This document shows, in pieces, positions 43,806-53,301 of a stretch of 64,000 nucleotides of DNA; the stretch's first letter is position 1; each line of letters starts with the position of its first letter. The notes below the pieces were generated by a model. It made no database searches and had not been told where the DNA came from. It was given only the letters and a program-made list of their open reading frames with translations. The stretch is from Geminicoccus harenae (GTDB lineage Bacteria; Pseudomonadota; Alphaproteobacteria; Geminicoccales; Geminicoccaceae): positions 162,230 through 226,229 of the forward strand of contig NZ_JABGCL010000008.1 in NCBI RefSeq assembly GCF_019800005.1, given 5' to 3'. Position numbers and translations under genes: made by a program.

Positions 43806-46800
43806 TCAGGACGAGGTGACGGTCAGCGTGCTGCGGCCGTTGCCCTGGGGCGTCACCTCGACCCGCACCGCGATCCGCTCCTTCATCTCCTCGACATGGC
43901 TGATCACGCCGACCCGGCGGCCGGTCGCCTGCAGCCGCTCCAGCACCGAGAGCGCCATGCCCAGGCTCTGCGCGTCGAGCGCGCCGAAACCCTCGTCGAT
44001 GAACAGGCTCTCGACCCGGATGCCCTGGCCGGACGACAGGCTGGCCAGGCCCAGCGCCAGGGCCAGGCTCACCAGGAAGCGCTCGCCGCCGGACAGGCTG
44101 TGCACGCCGCGCACCTCGTCGGCCATGAACCGGTCGACCACCTGCAGGACCAGATCGCCGCCAGGGGCGCGCTGCAGCTCGTAGCGCGGATGCAGCTCGG
44201 CGAGGTGCAGGTTGGCCAGGTGCAGGAGCTGCACCAGGGTCAGGTTCTGGGCGAAGCGGCGGAACTTCGCACCATCCGCCGAGCCGATCAGGCTGGCCAG
44301 GCGCAGCCAGACATCGGCCTGGCGGCGGCGCGCGTCCCGATCGGCGATGAGCTGGAGCTGGCCCTTGCCGATCCGGTCGTCGTTGATCAGCACGGCGAGC
44401 CGCTCGCGGTGCTTGGCCTCGGCCGCCTCGCGCCGTTCGGCCAGTTCCCTCAGGGCTTCCTGGATGGCCTCGACCGCACGGGCCGGTGTTCCCGCCGCGC
44501 GATGCTCCGCCAGGATGCGCTGCCGCTCGCGGCAGGTGACCCGCTGTTCCTCCAGGGCATTGGTCAGGCCCTGGAGTCGCGCGCGTTCCGCTTCGGTCCA
44601 ACCTTCGGCACGCGCGAACGCGGTCTCGGCATCGGTCCGTTCCAGGCGGAGCTGGGCCAGGGCCGCCGCCAGTCGCCGTTCCGCTTCCGCCGCCGCGGCC
44701 TGCCCGGTCGCATGGGCACGCCGGGAGGCCGCCAGGTTCTCCTTCGCCACCGCCAGCCTGCGTTCCGCCGTGACCAGGGCCGCGCCGGCCTCGGCAGCGA
44801 CGGCCTTGGCCTGGGCGAGGCGCGCCTGCATGGCCTGCTCGGCCGCATCCGCGGAGCCGTCCAGCATCCGCGCGCGTGCGTCGCGCAGGGTCTGCCATTC
44901 CGCCCGGCAGCGTATGGCGACGCCTTCCGCTTCCTTCAGTTCGTGCAGCCGGTGGACCAGCGTCGTGCGGGCCGCACCCTGCTGTTCCCCGAGTTCGCCG
45001 AGCCTGCCGCGGATCTCCTCGAGCGCAGCGGTCCGGGATGTCCAGGCGGCTGCAAGGTCGCGGCATCGCTGGGCCAGTGCCTGCGCATCCTTGCCGTGCT
45101 GGTCGCGCCACGCGGCGCAGGGGCCATCCAGCAGCTCGCCCAGACGCGCCAATACGCCGTCGCGTTCTGCCTCGGTCGCGCGCAGGCGTTCGGCGGAACG
45201 CTCTGCCTCCAGTGCCAGCTCGCGCTCCTGCTCCGCCGCCCGGTCGCCGGCGGCGGCGAGGCCGTCCAGCCGGTCGCGCCGCTCCGCCAGGGCGGATTGT
45301 GCCTGCCCGAGTCGGGTCTCGAGCTCGGTCAGGCGCGCCAGTTGCGCCGAGGCCTCACGGGCGAGCCGCTCGACCTGGTCCAGGTGACGGGCGTCATCCG
45401 GGCCGGGCTGCGCCGGGAGCAGGCCTTCGCCATGCGTGGCGATGGCGGCCAGGGCAGCGTCGTGGCGTTCCTGCCAGCGTGCCCGCTCGGCCTGGACCGC
45501 TGCCCGCTGACGCTCCACCTGCGGGCGCCGCTCGGTACAGGCACGTAGCTGGGTCGCCGCTTCGACCGAGCGGCGCTGCAGTGCCTGGAAGGCTTCCTCC
45601 AGCTCCGTGACCCGCTGCTGGTCCACCAGGACGCGTGCGGCCAGCACTTGGTCGGCCAGGGCCGCGGCATGGTCGACAGCACCGCAGACCGGGCACGGCT
45701 GGCCGGGCTGGAGTTGCAGGCGCAGATGCCTGGCCGCATCGCCGGCAGCGGCCTCGGACAGGTCCAGGCCGCGCCGGGCCTCGTCCAGCCGGGCGCGCGC
45801 TGCCGGCAGCGCCGTCTCGGCTTCGGACTGCGCGCCGGCTGCATGGGTGGCGCTCGCTTCGAGCTTGGCCAATTCGTCGGCCAGCTCGGCCAGGGTCGCA
45901 GTGACCCGCCTCCCCTCGCCATCGGCCTGCTCCAAAGCCTCCAGGGCCGAGCGGAGCTGGCGGCAGCGATCCAGCCGTTCCTGCACCGCCGGCCGGTCGA
46001 TGGCGGCGATCTCGGCCTGAAGACTGGCGATCTGCGTGGTGTCGGCCTGAACCGCACGGCGCAGTTCGGCGAGTTCCGCCATCCGCCCAGCGCTCGCCTC
46101 GGCCAGGACCTGGCGCTGCCTCTCCAGCCCTGCCTTGCGCTCGGTCAGCTCGGCCAGGCGCCGGTCATGGTCCGTGGCGGCGGCCAGATCCTGCAGGGCC
46201 GCGCCGATCCGGCCGGCCAGCAGGTGGAGGCCCGGATGCGCGTCCAGCCATGCACGATGCTCCACCAGCGCGTCGGTCGCCTCGGCATGGGCGGCGTCCA
46301 GGCGCTGGAGCGCCGCTTCGGCCTCGGTCCGCTCGGCCAGGCGGCGGGCCTGGTCGGCCTCCGCGGCAGCGGCCGCCGCTTCGGCCCGTTCCAGCCGCAC
46401 GTCCATGGCGCGCGCCTCGGCCAGCAGCGGTGCCAGCCGGTCGGCTTCACGCTGGACGTCGGCCATCTGCTCTGCGGCGTTTCTGCTGGCCGTTCCGGCC
46501 GCTTCCGCCTCGGTCGTGGCGGCCTCGCATGCCCTGGCGGCCGCTTCCTCCCGTGCCGCCAGTTCGGCCAGCTCGCGGGCGCAGCGTGCCCGCTCGTCGA
46601 ACTGCGGCCGTACCGTCAGCGCCCGTTCGTGGAGTGCCAGGGCCGCTCGTGCGCCATCCTCGGCGGCATGGGCGGCCTCCGCCTGGGCGGCTGTCGCTTC
46701 CGCCTCGGCCAGATGCGCTGCGAGCTTCCTGTCCTGCTCGTGCCAGGCCTGTTCCCGTTCCAGCCCGGCCCGTGCCTGGTCGAGCTCGTCCAGCACCGCC

Positions 46801-47531
46801 TTGGCTGCCGCCTCGGCCGCCTCGGCCGCCTGGCGCTCCTCGGGCGGCAGCGGTACGGCACCGGCGATCCGCTCCTCCAGCAGGGCCAGCGCCTGCTCCT
46901 CCTGCTTCCTGCGCTGGAACGCCGCCTTGGACAGCTCGGCATAGATGAAGGTGCCGGTGATCCGCTCCAGGAGTTCGGCGCGCTCCTTCGCGTTGGCGCG
47001 GATGAAGGTGTCGAAATCGCCCTGGGCCAGCAGGACCGCGCGGCGGAACTGGTCGAAGCTGAGCCCCACCCGCCGCTCGATCTCGGCCAGCGTCTCGGTC
47101 TTCTTGTCGCCGATCAGCTGGCCGGTCGCGAGGTCGGTGAGCGTGATGCTCTGCGCCTGCAGCCGGCCGTCCGAGCGGCCGCGGGCCCGGCGGAGCTGCC
47201 AGCGGGAGCGGTAGTCGCGGCCGTCCTGGCCGGCGAAATCCACCTCGGCAAAGGCCTCGGCGGCACCATGGCGCAGCACGTGGCGGACATCATTGTACTG
47301 GACCTGCTCGCCGTCCCGGTCGCCGACCTTTTCCCGGTCGGCATGGTCGAAGCGCGGCAGGCGGTCGAACAGGGCCAGGCACATCGCGTCCAGCAGGGTC
47401 GACTTGCCAGCGCCCGTGGGGCCGGAGATCGCGAAGATGCCGGCACTGCGCAGGGGCTCGGCCTCGAAGTCCAGCTCGAAGGGGCCGGCCAGGCTGGTCA
47501 GGTTCTGGCCGCGGATGGCGCGGATCCTCAT
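43806..47531 (-). CDS. sbcC: SbcC, ATPase subunit of the SbcCD exonuclease
   Basis: An SMC/Rad50-like ATPase that works with SbcD to cut DNA hairpins and ends, 1241 residues. The N-terminal RIRAIRGQNLTSLAGPFELDF leads into Walker A GPTGAGKST at about 37-45. Two long Ala/Glu/Arg-rich coiled coils flank the zinc hook CPVC near 613-616 (GQPCPVCGAVDHA). The C-terminal lobe has the signature SLSGGERFLVSLALALG and Walker B SLFIDEGFGALD, then VISHVEEMKERI. It overlaps the sbcD stop by four bases. Confidence 0.97.
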   Translation of the reverse strand: MRIRAIRGQNLTSLAGPFELDFEAEPLRSAGIFAISGPTGAGKSTLLDAMCLALFDRLPRFDHADREKVGDRDGEQVQYNDVRHVLRHGAAEAFAEVDFAGQDGRDYRSRWQLRRARGRSDGRLQAQSITLTDLATGQLIGDKKTETLAEIERRVGLSFDQFRRAVLLAQGDFDTFIRANAKERAELLERITGTFIYAELSKAAFQRRKQEEQALALLEERIAGAVPLPPEERQAAEAAEAAAKAVLDELDQARAGLEREQAWHEQDRKLAAHLAEAEATAAQAEAAHAAEDGARAALALHERALTVRPQFDERARCARELAELAAREEAAARACEAATTEAEAAGTASRNAAEQMADVQREADRLAPLLAEARAMDVRLERAEAAAAAAEADQARRLAERTEAEAALQRLDAAHAEATDALVEHRAWLDAHPGLHLLAGRIGAALQDLAAATDHDRRLAELTERKAGLERQRQVLAEASAGRMAELAELRRAVQADTTQIASLQAEIAAIDRPAVQERLDRCRQLRSALEALEQADGEGRRVTATLAELADELAKLEASATHAAGAQSEAETALPAARARLDEARRGLDLSEAAAGDAARHLRLQLQPGQPCPVCGAVDHAAALADQVLAARVLVDQQRVTELEEAFQALQRRSVEAATQLRACTERRPQVERQRAAVQAERARWQERHDAALAAIATHGEGLLPAQPGPDDARHLDQVERLAREASAQLARLTELETRLGQAQSALAERRDRLDGLAAAGDRAAEQERELALEAERSAERLRATEAERDGVLARLGELLDGPCAAWRDQHGKDAQALAQRCRDLAAAWTSRTAALEEIRGRLGELGEQQGAARTTLVHRLHELKEAEGVAIRCRAEWQTLRDARARMLDGSADAAEQAMQARLAQAKAVAAEAGAALVTAERRLAVAKENLAASRRAHATGQAAAAEAERRLAAALAQLRLERTDAETAFARAEGWTEAERARLQGLTNALEEQRVTCRERQRILAEHRAAGTPARAVEAIQEALRELAERREAAEAKHRERLAVLINDDRIGKGQLQLIADRDARRRQADVWLRLASLIGSADGAKFRRFAQNLTLVQLLHLANLHLAELHPRYELQRAPGGDLVLQVVDRFMADEVRGVHSLSGGERFLVSLALALGLASLSSGQGIRVESLFIDEGFGALDAQSLGMALSVLERLQATGRRVGVISHVEEMKERIAVRVEVTPQGNGRSTLTVTSS

Positions 47532-48757
47532 CGGGATGCTCCTTCCGCCTGCTGCACCTCCGTCAGCAGTTCCTTGAACGCCTGGAGCAGGTCGGGGGCC
47601 GGGTCCTGGCCGCCATGCTCGGCACGATGCAGTTCGGCGAACACGTCGGTCTCGGCGAGCTCGGCCAGCTCGCGCGCCGCCGCTTCCTGCCGGCCTACCG
47701 CGGCCGCCGGAACTTCCCGGCCGATCCGGACCAGGCGCACCGGCTTGCCCTGCAACGCCTGGTCGATCCGGCGGCGCAGGTCGGGCTGCGGCCCGTCCAG
47801 GCGGACCACCACTTCCAGGAACGGCCGGCGCTCGCGGCCCGGGTCATCCAGGCTCAGGGCCTGGAGCTCGGCCTCGATCGCCTCCAGAGGCGCGGCACCC
47901 TGGGCGGGTATCCGCAGGAACGGGACGAGGCGCGGGGCCTGGACCGGCTCGACCCGGGCGGGGCCGTCCCCGTCCAGTTCCACCAGCAGGATGCCGTGCC
48001 GGTAGTGGCGCTCGGTGACCGACAAAGGAAAGGGCGAGCCGGCGTAGCGGATTTCGGTGGGGCCCTTGAGGCGCTGCGGCCGGTGGAGGTGGCCCAGCGC
48101 CACATAGGCCGCGTGCGAGGGATAGATCGAGACCGGGACGGTCTCCTCGCCGCCGATCACCACCCGGCGCTCGCTGAGATCGGAGATCTCGCCGCCGGTG
48201 ACGTGCAGGTGGCCGGTGACGACCAGGGGCAGGCCTTCGCGTTGTGTATCGGCATGGGCGATCGCCAGGCGGTGCAGCCGGGCGATGCCGCTTTCACCGT
48301 CCGCCGGCTCCGGCAGGTCGCCCGGGCGCAGATAGGGCATCGCCACGCACCAGGCCGCCGCAGTGCCGTCGCGGCGACGCAGCGGGACCGACAGGCCTGC
48401 CGGGTCGGGCCGGCCGTCCTTGCGCGGTACGGCGCCGATGATGGTGATCCGCGCGCTGTCCAGTAGCGGGCATGGCAGTTCCAGGCGGGCAGCGGAATCG
48501 TGGTTGCCGCCGGTCAGCACGATCTGCAGGCCCGGCTCGTCGCGGAGCAGCGAGGCCAGGAACTGGTAGAGCCGCCCTTGCGCGGCGGTGGACGGGTTGA
48601 CCGTATCGTAGAGGTCGCCCGTCACCAGCAGCACGTCGGCCGCCAGTGCGGTGACCTGCTGCTTCAGCCAGGCGAGGAAATGGTCGTGCTCGGGGCCGCG
48701 GTCGAAGCCCAGGATCTCGTGGCCGAGATGCCAGTCGGACGTGTGGATCAGACGCAT
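47528..48757 (-). CDS. sbcD: SbcD, nuclease subunit of the SbcCD exonuclease
   Basis: A Mre11-like metallophosphoesterase of 409 residues. Metal-binding motifs are HTSDWHLGH (D8, H10), VLLVTGDLYDTVN (D47), LTGGNHDSAARL (N84, H85) and GHLHVTGG / ALGHLHRPQ. The C-terminal capping part has PSHAAYVALGHLH and EVQQAEGASR at the end. ATG at 48757. It is the first gene of the sbcDC operon and is separated from the acoC end by a hairpin terminator. Confidence 0.96.
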   Translation of the reverse strand: MRLIHTSDWHLGHEILGFDRGPEHDHFLAWLKQQVTALAADVLLVTGDLYDTVNPSTAAQGRLYQFLASLLRDEPGLQIVLTGGNHDSAARLELPCPLLDSARITIIGAVPRKDGRPDPAGLSVPLRRRDGTAAAWCVAMPYLRPGDLPEPADGESGIARLHRLAIAHADTQREGLPLVVTGHLHVTGGEISDLSERRVVIGGEETVPVSIYPSHAAYVALGHLHRPQRLKGPTEIRYAGSPFPLSVTERHYRHGILLVELDGDGPARVEPVQAPRLVPFLRIPAQGAAPLEAIEAELQALSLDDPGRERRPFLEVVVRLDGPQPDLRRRIDQALQGKPVRLVRIGREVPAAAVGRQEAAARELAELAETDVFAELHRAEHGGQDPAPDLLQAFKELLTEVQQAEGASR

Positions 48758-48837
48758 GCGCTGCCGGTGGCTGAGGGAATTGGAGCTGTCCTAGCGACAT
48801 TTCCGGAGACATGACCAGCGTCCTCCGGAAACGGCAA

Positions 48838-48868
48838 GGGAGGCACCCGCTTTGCGCAGGTGCCTCCC
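48838..48868. terminator. Hairpin after the aco genes
   Basis: GGGAGGCACC and GGTGCCTCCC form a perfect 10-base stem with an 11-base loop. It lies 25 bases past the acoC stop (minus strand) and before the sbcD promoter region. The T-run is weak on the minus strand. Confidence 0.75.
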
Positions 48869-48892
48869 TCGTTGGCTTGATCGACCGGTCCG

Positions 48893-50017
48893 TCAATCCG
48901 CCGCGGCGAACGCCAGGATGGCCTGATTGACCTCGGCCGACTTCTCCATGTGGATCAGGTGGCCGGCATCGTCGAAGGTCGTGACCTTGACCGAGCCCGG
49001 CAGGCCCTCGGCATGCTTGGCCGGCACGATCTTGTCCTGGGTGCCCCAGATCACCTGGACCGGCACCTTCGCCGAGCCCAGCTGGTCACGCAGCGAGAGC
49101 GCCTGCTTGCCGCCGGCGAACACCGCGTCGCGCACCTTCTTGAGCGCGGCGTCGACCCCGTCCAGGCGCTTGAACTTCAGGACGTCCTCGACCATGTCGC
49201 CGGTCACCATCTCGGGCTTGGCGACCAGCATCTGCAGGATCGGTTCCAGCTTCTTGCGCCGCGACGCCTCGATGAAGCCGTTGATGTACTCCATCGAGAT
49301 GTCCGGGCCGAGCCCGGCGGGTGCGAGCAGGGTCGCCGAGGCGACCCGGTCCGGGTGGTGCGTCGCCAGGTAGAGCGACACGCCGCCGCCCATGGAATGG
49401 CCGGCCAGATGCGCCTTCTGGATGCCCTTGGCGTCCAGGAAGCCCAGCACGGTCTTGGCCTGGCTGGCGATGTCGGCCTCGCCCACGTCCTTGCTCGACC
49501 CGCCATGGCCCGGCAGGTCGATGGCGTAGGTCGTGTGCTTCTCCGCCAGGGCCGGCTGGTTGAACAGGAAGTTGTTCAGGTCGCCGCCATAGCCGTGGAT
49601 CAGCACGATCGGGGCACCGGCGCCGTCGCCGATCTGCAGGTAGCGGATGCGCTGGCCCGCGACCTCGACGGTCTCGGGCTCCGGCCCCTTCTCCGATGCC
49701 GAGGCAGCGAGCTGCTCGGCGAACTTCGCCTGGAAGTCGTCGACGAAGCTGCCGATCTCGGCGTCGCTCACCGATTCGTCGGCGACGACCCCCAGCAGGG
49801 CGCCGACGGGGACGGTCTCCCCGCCGGTGACGAGGATCCGGCGCAGCTTGCCCGACACCGGGCTCTCGAAGGCGTTGGCGATCTTCGAGGTCTCGATGTC
49901 GGCGATCTCCTGGCCCTTGGAGACGGTAGCACCCTCCTCCACGTGCCAGGCCGCGAGCATTCCTTCCTGCATCGCGAGGCCCCATTTGGGCATCACGATG
50001 GTCTGGATCTCTGACAT
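48893..50017 (-). CDS. acoC: Acetoin-dehydrogenase-type E2: lipoyl domain fused to alpha/beta hydrolase
   Basis: A 374-residue protein. An N-terminal lipoyl domain carries K45 in DIETSKIANAFE. Instead of the usual acyltransferase core, residues 120-374 form an alpha/beta hydrolase: VLIHGYGGDLNNF, nucleophile S208 in LAGHSMGGGVSL, IWGTQDKIVP and a terminal FDDAGHLIHMEK histidine. This layout is known from acoC of acetoin dehydrogenase systems. It takes the acetyl group made by E1 to CoA. Its ATG overlaps the acoB stop. No E3 (lpd) gene follows. Confidence 0.92.
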   Translation of the reverse strand: MSEIQTIVMPKWGLAMQEGMLAAWHVEEGATVSKGQEIADIETSKIANAFESPVSGKLRRILVTGGETVPVGALLGVVADESVSDAEIGSFVDDFQAKFAEQLAASASEKGPEPETVEVAGQRIRYLQIGDGAGAPIVLIHGYGGDLNNFLFNQPALAEKHTTYAIDLPGHGGSSKDVGEADIASQAKTVLGFLDAKGIQKAHLAGHSMGGGVSLYLATHHPDRVASATLLAPAGLGPDISMEYINGFIEASRRKKLEPILQMLVAKPEMVTGDMVEDVLKFKRLDGVDAALKKVRDAVFAGGKQALSLRDQLGSAKVPVQVIWGTQDKIVPAKHAEGLPGSVKVTTFDDAGHLIHMEKSAEVNQAILAFAAAD

Positions 50018-51030
50018 CAGTGCGACTTCCCCGTGACCGAGCGCACGGCCGCCTCGATCTTGTCCATGCTCGGAATGTAGAGGTCTTCCAGCGCCGCCGA
50101 GAACGGCACCGGCGCGTGCGGGGCCGTCACCATCTTGATCGGCGCCTTCAGCTTGTCGAAGGCTTCCTGGCAGATCAGCGCCGACACGTCGGTCGCCATG
50201 TTGCAGCGCGGATGGGCCTCGTCGACCACGACCACGCGGCCGGTCTCGGCGGCGGTCTCCAGGATCGTCTCGGTGTCGAGCGGCGACGTGGTGCGCGGGT
50301 CGACCACCGTGCAGGTGATCCCCTCCTTGCTGAGCTTGTCTGCCACCGTGTTGGCGAAGTTCACCATCCGGCCGAACGCGATGATGGTGGCGTCGTCACC
50401 CTCGCGGGTCACGTTGGCCTGGCCGAACGGGATGGCGTAGGACTCGTCGGGGACCTCGCCCTCCATGTCGTACATGGCCTTGTGCTCGAAGAAGATGACC
50501 GGGTCGTCGTCGCGGATCGCCTGGATCATCAACCCCTTGGCCTCATAGGGGTTCGAGGGCAGCGCCACCTTCAGCCCGGGGATGTGGGTGAAGATGTTGT
50601 AGAGGCACTGGCTGTGCTGGGAGGCGGCGCGGAAGCCGGCGCCATACATGGTGCGGATCACCACCGGCGTGGTGGCCTTGCCGCCAAACATGTACTTGAA
50701 CTTCGCCGCCTGGTTGAAGATCTGGTCGAAGCAGACCCCCATGAAGTCGACGAACATCAGGTCGGCGACCGGGCGCAGGCCCGTCGCGGCGGCACCCACC
50801 GCCGCACCGATGAAACCGCTCTCGGTGATCGGCGTGTCGATCACCCGCTCGCGGCCGAACAGGGGCAGCAGACCCTTGGTGACGCCCATGGGTCCACCCC
50901 AGGCATCCTGCTCGGCATCGCCACCGGCGCCGCCGGCGATGTCCTCACCCAGAACGATCACCCGGTGGTCGCGCTCCATCTCCTGACGGAGCGCCTCGCT
51001 GATCGCCTGCCGATAGCTCTTCTTGGCCAT
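50017..51030 (-). CDS. acoB: Acetoin/2-oxoacid dehydrogenase E1 beta subunit
   Basis: A 337-residue transketolase-like beta chain. It starts SYRQAISEALRQEMERDHRV and has VIVLGEDIAGGAGG, ERVIDTPITESGFIGAAVGAA, RPVADLMFVDFMGVCFDQIF and the C-terminal VVDPRTTSPLDTETILETAAETGRVVVVDE. It pairs with the alpha subunit 12 bases upstream to form the TPP-dependent E1. Substrate assignment to acetoin rests on the hydrolase-type E2 that follows; a branched-chain or pyruvate substrate is less likely. Confidence 0.93.
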   Translation of the reverse strand: MAKKSYRQAISEALRQEMERDHRVIVLGEDIAGGAGGDAEQDAWGGPMGVTKGLLPLFGRERVIDTPITESGFIGAAVGAAATGLRPVADLMFVDFMGVCFDQIFNQAAKFKYMFGGKATTPVVIRTMYGAGFRAASQHSQCLYNIFTHIPGLKVALPSNPYEAKGLMIQAIRDDDPVIFFEHKAMYDMEGEVPDESYAIPFGQANVTREGDDATIIAFGRMVNFANTVADKLSKEGITCTVVDPRTTSPLDTETILETAAETGRVVVVDEAHPRCNMATDVSALICQEAFDKLKAPIKMVTAPHAPVPFSAALEDLYIPSMDKIEAAVRSVTGKSH

Positions 51031-51042
51031 GATTCTGGTCGC

Positions 51043-52008
51043 TCAGTAGGAGATGTAGACGTCGGTGAGCAGGTCGGCCTCGGTCGGCTCGGGCGCCGAC
51101 TTGGCCTGGACCACGCACTGGGCGATCCGGTCCTTCACGCTCCGGTCGATCTCGTCCAGCGCGCTGCCGTCCAGCAGGCCCGCCTCGGTGACACGGCGGC
51201 GGAACTGCATCAGCGGGTCCTTCTGCGCCCGGTAGTTCGCCACCTCGTCGGCCGGGCGATAGGTCATCGCGTCGCCTTCGAAGTGCCCGTAGTAGCGCAG
51301 CACCCGGCTGTGGATGAGCGACGGGCCACCGCCGTTGCGGGCACGCTCGACCGCCTCGCGGGCGGCTTCCCAGACGGCGAAGAAGTCGCTGCCGTCGACC
51401 TCGACCGCCGGGATGTCGAACGCCTTGCCGCGGTTCACCTGGCTGCCGGCCACGGAGTACCTGGACGAGGTCGCCTCGGCGTAGCCGTTGTCCTCGACCA
51501 CGAAGATCGCGGGCAGGTTCAGGATCTTGGCGAGGTTGTAGCTCTCGAACACGGTGCCCTGGTTGGAGGCGCCGTCACCGACGAAGGCCACCGCGACGCC
51601 GCCGGTCTTGAGCGTCTTGGCGGTGAGCGCCGCACCGCAGATCAAGGGCGGGCCGCCGCCGACGATGCCGTTGGCGCCCATCATGCCCTTGGACAGGTCG
51701 GCGATGTGCATCGACCCGCCCTTGCCGCCGCAAAGGCCTTCCTTCTTGCCGAAGATCTCAAGCATCATCGCATGCTCATCGCAGTCCTTGGCCAGGCAGT
51801 GGCCGTGGCCGCGATGGGTGGACGCGATGTAGTCGTTGTCGTTCAGGTGCATGCACACGCCGACGCCCGACGCTTCCTCACCCGCATAGAGGTGGACGAA
51901 GCCCGGGATGCTGCCGGCCGAGAACTCCTCGTGCACGGCCTCCTCGAACTCACGGATCATCACCATCCGGCGATATGCCTTGAGCAGATCCTCACGACTT
52001 AGCTGCAC
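51043..52008 (-). CDS. acoA: Acetoin/2-oxoacid dehydrogenase E1 alpha subunit
   Basis: The TPP-binding E1 alpha chain, 321 residues. It contains YRRMVMIREFEEAVHEEF, GFVHLYAGEEASGVGVCM, IASTHRGHGHCLAKD and GKGGSMHIADLSKGMMGANG. The TPP motif is FVGDGASNQGTVFESYNLAKILNLP ending in VEDNGYA. It starts with GTG at 52008 behind GGGAGG. It is the first aco gene and lies 131 bases after the ABC ATPase gene on the same strand; an inverted repeat fills part of the gap. No sigma-54 activator (AcoR) gene is visible. Confidence 0.93.
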   Translation of the reverse strand: MQLSREDLLKAYRRMVMIREFEEAVHEEFSAGSIPGFVHLYAGEEASGVGVCMHLNDNDYIASTHRGHGHCLAKDCDEHAMMLEIFGKKEGLCGGKGGSMHIADLSKGMMGANGIVGGGPPLICGAALTAKTLKTGGVAVAFVGDGASNQGTVFESYNLAKILNLPAIFVVEDNGYAEATSSRYSVAGSQVNRGKAFDIPAVEVDGSDFFAVWEAAREAVERARNGGGPSLIHSRVLRYYGHFEGDAMTYRPADEVANYRAQKDPLMQFRRRVTEAGLLDGSALDEIDRSVKDRIAQCVVQAKSAPEPTEADLLTDVYISY

Positions 52009-52021
52009 TTCTTGCCTCCCA

Positions 52022-52047
52022 GGTTCGCCGATTCGTCCAGGCGAACC
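52022..52047. promoter_or_regulatory. Inverted repeat upstream of acoA
   Basis: GGTTCGCC and GGCGAACC, perfect 8-base arms 10 bases apart, 14-39 bases before the acoA start. It could be an operator or a hairpin separating the aco genes from the ABC operon. Confidence 0.45.
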
Positions 52048-52139
52048 GTTTCACCGACCAACGCCGGAATTCCGGTCGTTGCGTCGAGCCATCCCCAGAC
52101 TGCGGCTGTTGCCGTTCCCCCCGCACCGTTCTTCGACGG

Positions 52140-53231
52140 TCAGAACAGGGCCACGCCGTCGTCTTTACCGAACAGGTGCCACCGCCCCCGGTCCAGGGTC
52201 AAGTAGCATGGGCTGTCCATCCGGCCCTCGAAATCCGGCCGGGTCTTGACCAGCACCTTGTCGCCGCCGAGCGAGACGTCGACCAGCATGTCGCCGCCGA
52301 TCGGCTCGGTCACCAGGATCTGCCCGCCGAACGAATCCGGGGTCTCCACCGTGCTGATCGCGATCTGGTCCGGCCGGATGCCCATGCGCACCTCGCGCTG
52401 TGCATAGCGCTCGCGCACGATCGCCGCCTGCTCGGGACGCAGCACCAGGTCGAAGCTCGAGTGGACCAGGCGCAGCTCGCCCTTCTCCTCGACGATCCGG
52501 CAGTCCAGGAAGTTGATGGGCGGCTCGCCGACGAAGCCCGCGACCCAGGCATTGACCGGATGGTCGTAGATCTGCCGGGGCGTGCCGAGCTGCTGGAGCA
52601 CGCCGTCGTTCATCACCGCGATCCGGTCGGCCATCGACAGGGCTTCGAGCTGGTCGTGGGTGACGTAGATCATGGTGGTGCCGAGCCGGCGCTGCATCAG
52701 CTTCAATTCGCCACGCATGTGGGCACGCAGCTTGGCGTCCAGATGCGCGATCGGCTCGTCGAACAGGAAGAGAGCCGGCTCGCGCACGATGGCACGGCCG
52801 ATCGCGGTGCGCTGCTTCTGCCCGCCGGACAATTCGCCCGGCCGGCGCTCCAGCAGGTGCCCGATCTCCAGGATCGCGGCCGCCTTGCGGACGCGGTCCT
52901 CGATCACGCTGCGCTCGACGCCGCGCAGCTTGAGCGGGTTCGCCATGTTGTCGAACACGGTCTTGTGCGGGTAGAGCGCGTAGTTCTCGAACACCATGGC
53001 GATGTCGCGGTCGCGCGGCGGCAGGTCGTTGATCCGCTTGGCACCGAAGCGGATCTCGCCTGCGCTGATATGCTCCAGCCCCGCCAGCATCCGCAGCGTC
53101 GAGGACTTGCCGCACCCCGAAGGCCCCAGCACCGCCACGAACTCGCCGTCCGCCACCTCCAGGTGCAGTTCCTTCACCGCGGGCGTCTGGCCGTAATACT
53201 TCCAGACCTTGTCGATGCTCACCGAAGCCAT
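52140..53231 (-). CDS. Sugar ABC transporter ATP-binding protein (MalK/UgpC type)
   Basis: The energy-coupling subunit, 363 residues. Walker A is GPSGCGKSS, the Q-loop region is VFENYALYPHKTVF, the signature is LSGGQKQRTAIGRA, Walker B is LFLFDEPIAHLDAKLR, and the switch histidine lies in IYVTHDQLEALSMADRI. The regulatory C-terminal TOBE-like part has MGIRPDQIAI. It is the only ATPase gene in the 52-60 kb run, which holds two pairs of permeases, so it probably serves both. ATG at 53231 follows GAGGA. Confidence 0.95.
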   Translation of the reverse strand: MASVSIDKVWKYYGQTPAVKELHLEVADGEFVAVLGPSGCGKSSTLRMLAGLEHISAGEIRFGAKRINDLPPRDRDIAMVFENYALYPHKTVFDNMANPLKLRGVERSVIEDRVRKAAAILEIGHLLERRPGELSGGQKQRTAIGRAIVREPALFLFDEPIAHLDAKLRAHMRGELKLMQRRLGTTMIYVTHDQLEALSMADRIAVMNDGVLQQLGTPRQIYDHPVNAWVAGFVGEPPINFLDCRIVEEKGELRLVHSSFDLVLRPEQAAIVRERYAQREVRMGIRPDQIAISTVETPDSFGGQILVTEPIGGDMLVDVSLGGDKVLVKTRPDFEGRMDSPCYLTLDRGRWHLFGKDDGVALF

Positions 53232-53301
53232 AGGGAAATCCTCAACCCTGCCCTGCCGGGGCGATCGTTCTCGTTGTGGGCGGTCTTGCTGCGGAAGCCG
53301 G

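Noticed and set aside
50020..52002. 660-codon plus-strand frame across acoA and acoB
   Set aside because: Shadow of two well-recognised minus-strand dehydrogenase subunits.
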